From Phlebiopsis flavidoalba (Eukaryota; Basidiomycota; Agaricomycetes; Polyporales; Phanerochaetaceae): a stretch of DNA of 19,745 nucleotides. A model generated the notes under the pieces. It had not been told where the DNA came from. It did no database searches and was given only the letters and a program-made list of their open reading frames with translations. The stretch covers positions 1-19,745 of the forward strand of contig JAOCPU010000117.1 in assembly GCA_035772785.1 (NCBI GenBank). Reading direction: 5' to 3'. The position numbers and the translations under genes are program-made. This document shows positions 10,795 through 19,745 of this stretch, piece after piece. Positions within the stretch are counted from its first letter, which is position 1; every line of letters begins with the position of its first letter.

Positions 10795-12894
10795 ATGGCG
10801 TTCTCAGGCGGAATTGGTGGGGTAATGCTGACTCGGTACTAGCTGCTCAAATGTGGTCTCTCATGCTGTCTTTTTAACGTTGAACTGCTCTCAATGCCTT
10901 CATCACCAGGCTGCTCAGGCATGCAATCAAACCGGCTTCTGAAAAAAAAAAACAGACTAATGAAGTACCACACCACGCCTCTGAGAGGGGCCGCCCGATC
11001 AGTTCGTGTTAAGCTCCATTACAAGCTACAAACATCGTCCTTACAAGCTAGCCTTTTTAGACCGAGATCCGGTAGACATCCGCAGGCTCATACTATGGAG
11101 GTCTCATCCAACAACCTGAAATCTGGGCTCGGCTGCGCAAAAGAAGCTGCAAAACGGCTGAGATTAGCTTGAATGACTGCCTAGCATGCAGGTACGCCAT
11201 GCTGTGCTTAAGTCTAGAACACCTTCAGCTGACCACAGCCGTCTCAAGTTGCTGTATACCTCTGCGGAATCCGTGCGTCATTAGCATGCAGTCGCATACT
11301 GAAGTGCTCAAGTTTCCTCGCCAGCAACCCGGAACAGATACATCGGTGTCTCGCACAAGATACCCGTAATCTCCATCGCACCTCAGACTCTCGCCTCTCC
11401 TCGCCGCCAGCATATCGTCCTCGAGCAAGGCCCAGCCCGTGACCCTGCAGCAGCGTGTCTAGCCGCCGCGTAGAGACGTTTCTGCAAGACCGTCCTGGGA
11501 TTCGAACACGTATCGACACCACGTTCGCACGCCATCCTCTCTCGCTGCTCGAGCATGTGAGAGAGTACCAGGGAGCGGAAGAGCGGCAAGGGCGAACTTC
11601 CCATGCTAGCGAGCGCGCATGTCCCTGGCTGGGTCTGCTACGCTGAAAAGAACCCATGCGGAGATGTTACCGGTTTTTATTAGTCGGACTCAAGAGTCCG
11701 CAGCAGGTTTATGGCTACACGTTGGTGAAGGAGTGGATGGGTCCGAAGTGGGGAAAGAGGTGAGGAATCTGTTTTGCTGGCATCTGAAATGCGTGCTGAA
11801 TGATTGCCTTGCATGCCCGAGCCAGATTTACCACGTTACAGTCATTGCCTTGTTACGACAGAAACTCGAGGCGTCGAGACAAGACTTTTACAACGACTTG
11901 TATTCTACCCGAGGACTTCGAACTGTGTCATCACCACGGGCGAGCTAGAGCTCAATGATGCGAGAGAAAAGACTGGGGCCATCTCCAAGCCCGTCGCAGG
12001 CGAGGACACCGACCCGGCCCCCATCGGACTGCTCTCTACCGACCCAACACACCCTTCCAGCCCTCCTCGACCACCCGGGCACAAGCTCCGGCTCCTACCT
12101 GCACACGCTCATCAGCGCCCCTCACGCGCGACGCGCCGTCCGAGCTTGAGCTGATGGTCCGACGCCGTGCGCGCGGCCCGACTACGAAGAATACGTGCTG
12201 ACCGACAAAGCCTCCGGCGCCGTCGTCTTCCGCGGCGCTCCCCCAAATGCTACGGCTTCCGCAACCTGCAGAACCTCGTGCGCAAGGTCGGCCGCGAGGC
12301 AGGCGTGCAGGTCGGGCGCGGCGCCGCGGGGCGGCTCGCGGGCGTGTCGCGCGCGCGCGCGCGCAAAGGCGCCGACGCGCAGGAGGACAAGAAGTACGAC
12401 TACGTCGAGGTCATGGCGTGCCCCGGCGGGTGCGTGAACGGCGGCGGGCAGCTGCGGCCGCCGGACGCAGGGAGGTGGTTCGCGCGGGGAGCTGGGCGGC
12501 GGAGGGTGTGAAGGTGGACGACGGCGAGGATGTTGTAGGGCGCATCCAGGGGCAGAACGCCAAGTGGGGCGACAAGGAGTGGACGAAAGCGCGTCGAGGG
12601 GCGGCGTATTGGAACGGCCTGCCCACGCCGCCGCCGCCAGGCTCGTCCGCCGACGCTCAGCGCGCTTCGGACGCGGCGGCGCGCAGGCTGCGGGTGGCTT
12701 TGCGGATCGCAGGACGGAGATGGCTGAGCGTCTGGCTGCGAAGGTGCTCAGTAGAGACGTGTCACGGCGGCGCTGTCGCGTCCTGGACGGACAGTATGAA
12801 CGAAGAAGCGGAGACCGCTGCGACCCCAAGTACTTTAGAACTCAATACCGCGCTGTAGAGGGCGAGGTGATTGGGCTTGCGGTTAAAGTGGTAG
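10795..12894 (+). CDS. NAR1: Cytosolic Fe-S cluster assembly factor Nar1 (iron-only hydrogenase-like), frame broken
   Basis: Nar1 carries two Fe-S clusters and, in the cytosolic iron-sulfur assembly (CIA) pathway, links the scaffold to the targeting complex; it is normally essential. The start is ATG 10795 (MAFSGGI, the usual family opening). Then come [14 protein letters not shown] with an A11 run, [12 protein letters not shown], intron about 11192-11248, [81 protein letters not shown], intron 11760-11821, [80 protein letters not shown] and the cluster-binding [16 protein letters not shown]. It ends with [18 protein letters not shown]. The family-typical last Trp and stop (TGG TAG, 12889-12894) need one extra G at 12888 to be skipped. 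About ten frame changes occur. A charged, (CG)n-encoded loop precedes the C-terminal Cys motif. Confidence 0.95.
11192..11248 (+). other. NAR1: NAR1 intron splitting the CxxCxxC cluster motif
   Basis: The donor GTACGC follows TGC AG (Cys plus the first two bases of Ser). With the acceptor CTCAAG at 11243-11248 the next base rebuilds Ser (AG|T), followed by TGC TGT. The alternative acceptor CCACAG at 11233-11238 would add about three residues not usual in the family. The intron therefore falls inside the N-terminal 4Fe-4S ligand motif. Confidence 0.6.
12348..12364 (+). repeat. (CG)8 dinucleotide tract in NAR1 coding sequence
   Basis: A 17-base alternating CG run encodes the Arg-Ala repeat (SRARARK) of a variable loop just before the C-terminal cluster motif of Nar1. 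It sits in the most GC-rich part of the window (about 12180-12720). Confidence 0.85.
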
Positions 12895-13149
12895 GCGTTG
12901 ATAGATTATGGGACTTCTTGTTGTAGGTTCTTTGCGTAGACAGACGGTACTAGGATTAATCTATGTTTGCCGGTACATGATACCTTGAATGTGCGCGATT
13001 AAATAGCTACGATGCGCAGCCCCCAAAAGCCAGCATGGATACAGCGTGAGGATGACGAAGAACTAGGAAATTAATATGCGATATGAAAATATGCCATTGG
13101 GTTTAGCATGGCCATGGTCTCTGTGGTTTCGTTTCGTTTTCGGTGGCGG

Positions 13150-13710
13150 TCATCGCCGTCGGGATTTCTCCCCAACCTTTGCGTTCCAATATGGCTGGCA
13201 CTGGTCGCAGAATTCCTCTTTTGTCCCGATAATGGTCTCCTTCGCGTCAGGTCCAGAGATACTGGATAACCTCATGTTATAACACAGCTAGACAAAAAGA
13301 AACTCGTAGACTTACCTTCTCGTGAGGACAGGAATGGCACGGCGTTCGGTGTGTGACGGACCATGTGCACAGTAATGGACTATTGCAGTCGTTCTTCCTG
13401 AGCTTCTTTGTCTGCGTATGGAGATTAAGTACGCCGCAGAGACACACAACACCGAGACGATGTGCAATAAACACGGAAAACCTTAACACGTACAAGTGAA
13501 TCAAACGTAGGTTGTAGGTGCGGGTGGCTATGTGAATGTCGGACATGAGCCCCGTCAGGGCAGTGGGATGTGGGGAAACAAGCGTTAGGCTCGATAGTAC
13601 CCCGCACCCGCTTTATTGGGCAGTCCATGTTTCACTGGGGAAGAAGATCAGAAGAGGTATATGGCTAGGAACGGTCACGAGAAGGACGTATACGTTTCGA
13701 GGTTGCACAT
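13150..13710 (-). CDS. Small Cys/His-rich protein, probable zinc-binding, function unknown
   Basis: I do not know its function. Behind a TATA box (13785-13792), the first plausible ATG after the expected transcription start is at 13710 (MCNLETYTSFS, then a frame break or intron). A second coding piece reads LRKNDCNSPLLCTWSVTHR, then TPCHSCPHEK, and ends at a textbook donor AAG|GTAAGT (exon end 13316). The intron is 13262-13315. The last piece, from 13261, reads ISGPDAKETIIGTKEEFCDQ, then CQPYWNAKVGEKSRRR, with TGA at 13152-13150. Paired Cys in CxxC spacing (CHSC, CDQC) with nearby His suggests metal binding. The layout resembles small fungal proteins that open with Met-Cys and carry several C/H pairs (recalled, not checked). 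The last two exons do not join in phase, so a frame error is present here too. It converges on NAR1. Confidence 0.5.
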
Positions 13711-13784
13711 TGTGGCGATCTGGACGGCAAGAACTCTGGGGTGTATAGTGCGGGCTTTGTTCGTCGCATCGAGGACGGTGGGTG

Positions 13785-13792
13785 TTTATATA
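13785..13792 (-). promoter_or_regulatory. TATA box (TATATAAA) of the small Cys-rich gene
   Basis: TATATAAA on the minus strand lies 75 bases before the ATG at 13710. The ATG at about 13770 is too close to the box to be in the transcript under usual TATA-to-start spacing, which favours the downstream start. Confidence 0.6.
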
Positions 13793-14750
13793 TGCGGGAG
13801 GGAGGAGGAGGAAGATGCGGAACTAAGCCTGCGAGGGAGGAGAGGCAAAGCATCAAGAAGGTAAGGAGTACCACGGATAGTACACACAAGGATATAGACA
13901 ATAACCGGGCGAGCACTAGTATACAAAAAACCTGGCGAAAATGACCGAGTAAAATGACCTTTGGAAGCAGCGCTAGCGAAAATGTGTCACAGACGGCACG
14001 GGACGGAAATAAGGTGTGTTGTGTATGGACCGATCCGGAATAAAGGGCTGATAAAGGATCATGTAAAAGTGAAGGGTCAGTCGCGAGGAGGAACGGATCC
14101 GCGTTGATGGTGTATGGAGGCGATAGCGGCGAGCAAGAGACTTTGAGGACGCTTGACCGTCGCTGTGCCCCAGTTTGGGGTGTGTGGTGGTTCGCCACCG
14201 AAGACAGCACCCTATATATCTGCAAGCGCGGCCTTGTATGAGCGTGTATACCGGGAGAACCTGGCAGAAGCGAGACGACCGAGGAGTCCGCAGCCTGGTC
14301 CAAATCCCCGACATACGTGCAGAAACGGGTGGAAACCTCCGAAAACCGCAAATCCTGTCGCGAGCCGCACCTCTGACATATTCTGTACTTTCTTGCCCCA
14401 AACGCGTCCGTGCGGCCCCCCCGGCCTGCCGCCACCCGCGGCGACTAGCCCACAGCCCATGGCGACGCAGAGACGGACCGCATGGCTCCGGAGCTTGGTG
14501 GAGTCGCAGCCAGTTCAACGGTGAGGACGTTGCCCTCGGTTGGGCCCAACGGACCTCGGATGGACTTTCGTCCGTCAATGCGCGGAGCGGGAGCAACCCA
14601 CGTGGCGGAGGGCGCCCGTCCTAGTCGCCACCCTCCGCCGGCCGCGCGCTTACACCCCATCCGAGGCGCGGTTTGTCAACTGTCCGCCTAGCTGCGTACG
14701 AGCCTGCTCTACCGCCGCTGGCGGCGCTGCTCGCGACTCTGGCCACAGCG
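13793..14750. other. Divergent intergenic region upstream of TLG2
   Basis: About 950 bases between the TATA box of the minus-strand small gene and the likely TLG2 start. Long open frames exist on both strands (for example 13665-14435 minus, 14175-14624 plus), but they overlap one another and lack recognisable motifs. CTATATATC at about 14211-14219 could serve as a TATA element for either strand. The part from about 14400 to 14750 is GC-rich and may be the TLG2 5' leader or an unseen 5' exon. Confidence 0.45.
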
Positions 14751-16263
14751 ATGGCCTTTCGTCAGTTCCACCGCAACCCTCACTCGAGACCGTCACGCGC
14801 ACGCTACTGTTTCTTTCATTCCGGGACTCGCGCGCCAGCTCATCTCGCTGCCGCGTACGTTCTACGTATAGCACAAAAGCGCCACAGTACGATGACGCCA
14901 CGGGCGAAGACGATAACGAGGACAGACTGATCAGTCCGAAGCTGCTCATGTCTCCATTGACGCAGGACTTGCCCCCTCAATGGGTATGTACCCACAGTGC
15001 ACCTATTTGCCACCTTCGTGACTACAGCTGCGTCTAGGCGGACAAGGCCCAGCCAAGTAGAGAGCATTCCTCGCTGGTACGAGAGTCAAAAGTACGTCTC
15101 GACAGCCTCAGCTAGCATGATGCGTGCATACTGCCCCCCCCCCCCCCCCCCCCCCCGGTAAGGTCGTCGAATTCAACTCATTTCTAGTATCTAGTCGCCA
15201 AGCTGGACAAGCGCATGCAAAGCATCGTCCTCGCCCGGCTTTGCGGACCGACGGTCAGCTGAGGAGAGAGAGATTGAAGCAGCGATCCACCGACATTACA
15301 AAGGTGCACCAACCTACTCTATACGCCGCGCGGATCATGACTGAACATGACGCCACCCGCAAGGACTTCAGACGGTGTCATGCGCTGATACCAGCAAATA
15401 GGCTTGACGCAGGAACAGCCTTTCCGCCCACACAGGACGCGGCATCAGCTTCTCGCCGCAAAGAACGTGCAGCGGGGGCTGGCAGCCAAGGTGCAGGAGC
15501 TGAGTGCCACATTCCGCAAGAAGTCAGCGGGGTCTACATGGAAAGTCAGTCTCGCACACTGATCCGACTCCACGCCTGAAAAGCATACCCTGAGCCATCG
15601 ATAGCCCGCCGGCGTCCAGAGCTGCCATAAGGTCATGCGATCAAGAACCAGGACCTGCTCGTCCGCCTCGGGCGCCGTGTCGCTCAAACGGCTCCGAAGG
15701 CCTGTCTGCCGCTTCGACGAGGACATGGCAGCTGCCTCTGCGGTGCGTAAAACTACTCTATGGCGCCCCCGGGCGCTTCTCGGCGCATCCCCCTCACGCC
15801 GTGCTCCCCAGTCGCGCCAGCGGCGCCCTCGCGCAGGACCTCCTGACGTCCGACACTGGATCTACGCAGCCGCGACCGCGAGCTGACCGAGATCGCCGAC
15901 AAGTCGATTGCCTCGCTTGCCGAGCTATTCAATGGATCTCTCTCCGCGCTCGTCATCGACCAGGGCACGTTTGCTCGACCAGTGTGGGAATACAACATCG
16001 AGCAGACCGCCGTGCAGATGTCGGAAGCGGTCAGGCAGAGCTCGACGTCGCCACAAGGTCTGTCTCCCGTCCTTTTCGCCATTGGGAACCCCCTTCTCGC
16101 CATCTTATCGACTGATCATCGACGCGTTGCTCTTCATTTGGCCAGGTACCAGAAGAACACGGGGCGCAGAAGTTGTATTTTTCTCCTGCTGCTCATTATC
16201 TTTGGCCTCATTCTCGTGCTCATCTTCAAACCGCGGCGTCACCATTCGTCCTCGCCGTCATAG
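14751..16263 (+). CDS. TLG2: Qa-SNARE Tlg2 / syntaxin-16 type, frame broken
   Basis: Tlg2 is the tail-anchored syntaxin for fusion at the late Golgi and endosomes. The N-terminus reads TRTLLFLSFRDSRASSSR, then YDDATGEDDNEDRLIS and LPPQW. Introns: 14984-15037, 15092-15194, 15304-15363, about 15545-15605 and 16058-16145. Habc-region pieces are VESI, AKLDK, GFADRRSAEEREIEA, TDITK+DFRRCHALI, LLAAKNVQRGLAAKVQELSA, FRKK, VYME, GHAIKNQDLLVR and SGAVSLK. The SNARE motif is RDRELTEIADKSIASLAELF, then SALVIDQGT with the zero-layer Gln, then EYNIEQTAVQMSEAVRQ. After AG|G rebuilds Arg, YQKNTGRR leads into the membrane anchor (IFLLLLIIFGLILVLIF) and KPRRHHSSSPS with TAG at 16261-16263. The start at 14751 is a guess: it needs one frame shift to reach TRTLLF, and no better ATG is visible. 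At least six indels break the frame. Confidence 0.94.
15134..15156 (+). repeat. C23 homopolymer in TLG2 intron 2
   Basis: An uninterrupted run of 23 C lies inside intron 2 (15092-15194). The exon before ends ...GAGAGTCAAAA, and the next begins after TATCTAG with GCCAAGCTGGACAAG (AKLDK). It is the longest homopolymer in the window. The intron is about twice the usual length, largely because of it. Its true length is uncertain in any sequencing data. Confidence 0.9.
15910..16057 (+). other. TLG2: SNARE motif of Tlg2 with several small insertions
   Basis: The frame from SIASLAELF to EAVRQ stays open, but two stretches differ from the family by inserted bases. At about 15930-15945 the family-typical LFKDLSA is replaced by LFNGSLSA, explained by an extra T and an extra CT pair. 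At about 15968-15990 the family-typical GTLLDSVEYN is read as GTFARPVWEYN, explained by an extra T, C and G in short homopolymers. Each set sums to three bases, so the frame recovers. The zero-layer Gln in VIDQGT is unaffected. Confidence 0.75.
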
Positions 16264-16432
16264 CAGTTCCTCAGCCAAGCGCGGAGCCTCCTATCGACCT
16301 CCTCGGAGCTTGCGACGGCGACCGCTAGCTCCATCGCGCCCAGATACCTCCGCGGACGCCCTTACAGATGATGTTTTATATTATTCTATTTTCATCTATC
16401 CGGATCGCTACTTGTACGTACATGTTATAATC

Positions 16433-16540
16433 TTAGAAGTAGTCAATCTTGCTCTTCAGATCGCCGCCAAGCGGATCGACGCGCAGTGTAAACTCAATGG
16501 GGATTTTCTTTTTGGCTTCGCACGGATCGTGCTATTACTC
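16433..16540 (-). CDS. Possible C-terminal exon of an unrecognised minus-strand gene
   Basis: The minus strand reads DPCEAKKKIPIEFTLRVDPL and then GGDLKSKIDYF, with TAA at 16435-16433. Most codons end in G or C, as in the confirmed genes. A possible acceptor (GTAATAG) lies just upstream. It conflicts with the plus-strand candidate at 16590-16822 if that is also real. I do not recognise the protein. Confidence 0.3.
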
Positions 16541-16589
16541 TGGGATACGGGATGGCTGTCCTGCATGACCCTTCTCAAACCCCGACACA

Positions 16590-16822
16590 ATCATAAACAC
16601 TTGCTCGCTCCAAGCCCATTACACTTCCACCGCACGGCTTCGCGACACAGCAGATGTGTGTCTTGTATGTGCGCATGCAATGCGCTACGTATTTCCTCAA
16701 CAGCACCGGACAACAGCCACAACTAAGTCCCGAGCTGGCCAATCTCGCCTTACTCTTCCATCCATCCGATTTCGCTTCCTATCCTGCTCTGATTGACGTC
16801 CCAAAACTCTGGCGAGAAATGT
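16590..16822 (+). CDS. Possible coding segment of an unrecognised plus-strand gene
   Basis: The plus strand reads RLRDTADVCLVCAHAMRYVF, and after a one-base shift LNSTGQQPQLSPELANLALL followed by FHPSDFASYPALIDVPKLWREM with TGA at 16820-16822. The amino-acid pattern is protein-like, but the family is not recognised. It lies just downstream of TLG2 and could be a separate gene or chance. GTGATC after the last Met codon might be a donor rather than a stop. Confidence 0.3.
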
Positions 16823-17109
16823 GATCAGGATCGTGTTACAAAGAAATGTGAAATTTACTGGTACAATGGATGCGATGTAGCGGCTACAAAATACAGCTTG
16901 TTTTCAACTTTTGGGATGAACGCTCCAGGGCGTTATTTTGGGTATTCCTGTGTGTAGATGACCCGTTTTGCGAGACCCCCAATCAAGTCGATCGTAAGGT
17001 TATAAGCGAATGCGGAGGCAGAAATAAATTAATAACGCGGAGTCAGATCAGCGTGCTGTCGCGGGTACGCCTTCATATCGTCCGCTAGTATGTGCCGCCA
17101 GCTTCAGCA

Positions 17110-18232
17110 ATAATTTTCCAAGGTAGAGCAAGAGGAAGCATACCTTGACCAGGGCCCAATGGATAGTCAACTGCTTGACCTTGGTCGCGCAACACCTCCT
17201 TGCACACACCGACACGAGAGGTGCCTCCTCGAGTCGGGCAGAGCGCAGCCTCGATCGCCCGCGTCCGACAGATTCGATGCGCGTCGCGTCCCGTCAGCGC
17301 ACGACACCAGCCCACAGTACGCAGTGCACCACCTGGCCGCGCATGCCCACGAAAGCGTACGCCGCCGCAGCGTCCACGCGCGCCTGATCTTCCTCTGCGC
17401 GTAGGGTAGTCGGCACACCTCCGTCGGGGGGTGGGCCTCGGCGCGAGGACGGGAGGAGGAGGGCGCTTGATCGGTGTCGGATGGCGCCTTAGAGGTGGGA
17501 AGGTTGAAGGTAGCCGTGTGGTTCAATGTAGAGCGGAAGCACATGCGGGGTCGCCCGCGGCGGGTACGTCGAGCGCTCAGCGAGCGCGGAACGCCACAGG
17601 CAATGTACGCGGACACGTGGCCACCGCGAGGCTCACCAAACAGTCGTGGTGCGACCCGCACCGTCGCAGAAGAAAGTCGAGCGGGTCCGTCGGGCGACTG
17701 CCCCAGGAGGTGTTTTGCGAAAAACGCATGATTCAACACAAATGGAACTTAAATTTTAAGTAAAGAGAATCAGAGCGGGCGCCCGGGATGCGGCGAGCTT
17801 TCTTCGAGGTTTCGCTGTCGTAATTTGTGCGAGCGCGTCGGACCGTGCGGAGTATGAGTGTCGGCGTTGGAGGGGGCGAGTAGCGCTTGCCACGAGAAGG
17901 CCAGAACTATGGTTATGTAGCACTGAAACTGTTGACTGACCCTGGAGGCCTCGGTGAGGAGGGATCCAAGATGACGGGGTCCTACGAGGGAATGAGCGTT
18001 GGTCAGAGAGGCGAGATTCTTCCAGTTGTGGGGCAGAGGGAGACGAGTTGAAGTTGTTGGAGACGTATTCGCAACTGGAGTACTTCAGTGGGAGGAAACG
18101 ATAGAGAAAAGACTGTGTCCGACTTGAGCAGCCACAACACTGGGGCCAACGGCGCCAGATCCTCGCGCTCCCCACCCTGGATAGAAGGTTGTCGAGACAG
18201 AGACCACGGCCGCTGACCTCCGATTCAGCCAC
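17110..18232 (-). CDS. Probable minus-strand coding region, unidentified, frame uncertain
   Basis: Several minus-strand stretches show strong G/C-ending codon use. They are: NYDSETSKKARRIPGARSDS (around 17760-17830); FAKHLLGQSPDGPARLSS with following sequence (about 17560-17725); a Pro/Ser-rich linker (about 17420-17500); EDQARVDAAAAYAFVGMRGQ with VVHCVLWAGVV (about 17300-17395); and ATKVKQLTIHWALVK ending at a GTATGC donor near 17144. An alternative frame, DQGQAVDYPLGPGQ, overlaps the last one. The open frame 17756-18232 (158 codons, Ser-rich) might be the 5' part. No domain is recognised and the pieces do not share one frame. The locus could be one damaged gene or overlapping chance frames in GC-rich DNA. 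Confidence 0.3.
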
Positions 18233-19745
18233 TGCGAGGACCCTCGTCGGAGTTCTAGGATACCACGGTGCCCAAATCAGCCTATGCGCATAACTACACC
18301 TGGGAGCGACGGCGCGTACAGGGTGGTGCGTGGGCGAGCTGAGAGGGGCCGCTGAGGCAAGGTCTGTTCAATGCGGTGTTTCTCAAAGTGTCAGAGTGGA
18401 TACGGACGGCCGCGGGCTGTGCGGTCCGGGGGCGATGCGCGCTGGTCGAGTCAACGGAACGGGTTTGCGACAAACTGCGTCCATTCGAAAGCAGTCCTAT
18501 GGTCGTAGGGCGAGGGCGGGTATAGAGGGAAGTGGCTTAAGTGGAGCTGTAGGCAAGATACACCCGCCCGTGACAAGGACCGTAGTATTCAGAATTGTAG
18601 ATGGCTGAGTTTAGGCCGCCAAACATTACCACTGCAGGACATCGACGCCCTGAGAAAAGATGGAGGAGGAGTGGCGACAAGTCGGAATAGCAAGTTGGTT
18701 CGCGTTTTTATCGGGCGAGAGCCTAGCGTGGGCACCCCCCTTAAGTGGTGATAGTTGGTGGACAAGCTCAGCGCAGGCGGTCGTGTTCAAGAACCCATGC
18801 TGGAGCCCATGAGCCCGAACCATTCTCGAATTCCCCTTCCCGTGTTGCGGTGTAGATAGTGGAGCAAAAGGCGCGTGACAGTAATGCCGACCGCCCCGGT
18901 ACGTACAGGGCTCATGGGAGACCAGCTTGAGATGCTTGCGGCTCATCTTGGGAACCGCCTGAGATTCCCACGCCAACGATCGATGTAGACGCCGTCCCAA
19001 CACCTGCTGCCGTGCTCTCGTTGTACTTGTCAGGTATTGGCGCTGCTGCGTTGCAGCACGACCCCCCCCCGATTGCGATTCCCCGGCTCTCAACACTAGC
19101 TGCCACCGGGCCCTTCGGGCTGGGGGGCTGGAAAGTATGATAACAGAGTAAAGCACTTTAAGTACTGTAAGTAGTATGCAATTGCTCTCATTCCGTCTGC
19201 TGTAAACCCATGTTATAGTCGACACACAAATGGAGACGCCTCTTGCTGTTACCGCACGTATGCAGGCAGCAGAACCATTTTTTCTTTTGAATATGTGCGT
19301 TTCTTTGACAAAAAAAAAAACGTCCTGTTATTCACCGCCTCCCCGCAACAGATTGATATGGCAAATCGTTGCTCTAGGCTCTTAGACAGCGTTGCTTGCT
19401 GCTGACGCCCGGTGGGGAAGCATTTGGCATTCGACCCAAGCCAACGTGCGTATCATTAGGGGCAAACGGACAGGGCTCGATTCAAATTCAAAGCATAGCA
19501 ATCGTGTGGGGCACAAACGTGTCGACTGCAGGCCCTGTAACACATAATGCACGCTGCACAGCCACTGTTTTGCAATGAGCTTCTCAAAGGATCTACGTCG
19601 GCACGAAGATGGTTACTTGAATGAATTCGTACTCGAACGGTCTGGTCTTGCTTGAAGGACGTACAGGGCGATGCGTGTACGAGACCCCCAGCAGTACAAG
19701 GCGAGGAGCAAAGAGTGATCACACATGGACGTGACCCGCCAGAGC
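18233..19745. other. Region without a recognised gene
   Basis: Open frames exist, the longest on the minus strand at 18626-19225. An overlapping minus frame (18912-19106) reads AAPIPDKYNESTAAGVGTAS, a low-complexity Ala/Gly/Ser stretch. None carries a motif I recognise. A C9 run is at 19062-19070 and an A11 run at about 19310-19320. The plus-strand frame 19396-19578 is short and unsupported. A gene may begin or end beyond the window edge. Confidence 0.4.

Noticed and set aside
11500..11560. GTTCGAATCCC on the minus strand, resembling a tRNA T-loop (B box)
   Set aside because: The T stem does not pair (two of five pairs), no A box or acceptor stem fits, and the segment encodes the conserved NAR1 piece IDTTFARH on the plus strand.
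12182..12829. 215-codon minus-strand open frame
   Set aside because: It is the antisense shadow of the GC-rich 3' part of NAR1, whose plus-strand reading has clear conserved motifs.
13665..14435. 256-codon minus-strand open frame upstream of TLG2
   Set aside because: Its translation is low in family-like features, it overlaps other open frames, and it runs through the TATA box and start of the small Cys-rich gene.
14751..16263. TLG2 as a processed pseudogene
   Set aside because: Introns with proper donors and acceptors are still present, so it is not a retrocopy.

Overview
The window looks like nuclear DNA of a basidiomycete fungus, probably an agaricomycete. Coding segments are cut by many short introns (about 44-66 nt, GTRNGT donors, CAG/AAG acceptors), genes lie close together on both strands, and conserved proteins match the fungal forms of three eukaryotic families. 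No prokaryotic operon, CRISPR array, rRNA, convincing tRNA or intact transposon was seen.

Layout: (1) about 2-3502, plus strand, the 3' part of an unrecognised Ser/Pro/Gln-rich, largely disordered protein with a helical charged C-terminus. (2) 4016-7940, minus strand, HOP1, the meiotic chromosome-axis HORMA protein, with at least 14 exons. (3) 7941-10794, a 2.85 kb spacer between two divergent genes, without a gene I can support. (4) 10795-12894, plus strand, NAR1, the cytosolic iron-sulfur assembly factor related to iron-only hydrogenases. (5) 13150-13710, minus strand, a small Cys/His-rich protein behind a clear TATA box. (6) 14751-16263, plus strand, TLG2, the Qa-SNARE (syntaxin-16 type) of the late Golgi/endosome. 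(7) 16264-18232, coding-like pieces whose strand and identity I cannot settle. (8) 18233-19745, nothing recognised.

The dominant oddity is that all three recognised housekeeping or meiotic genes keep their conserved residues but change reading frame again and again by one or two bases. Several of these are extra bases in short homopolymers, and in one TLG2 motif three insertions within about 30 bases cancel out. That is what an insertion-prone, unpolished long-read assembly would give. Real pseudogenes are less likely, because three unrelated neighbours would have to decay by indels without losing conserved residues. For this reason no gene here is one clean open reading frame, and gene ends are given as whole loci.

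The genes do not form an obvious pathway: meiotic axis, Fe-S assembly and vesicle fusion are separate jobs. I found no convincing new biological system. The best leads are the unrecognised left-hand gene, the small Cys-rich gene, the empty HOP1-NAR1 spacer and the unresolved right-hand third.
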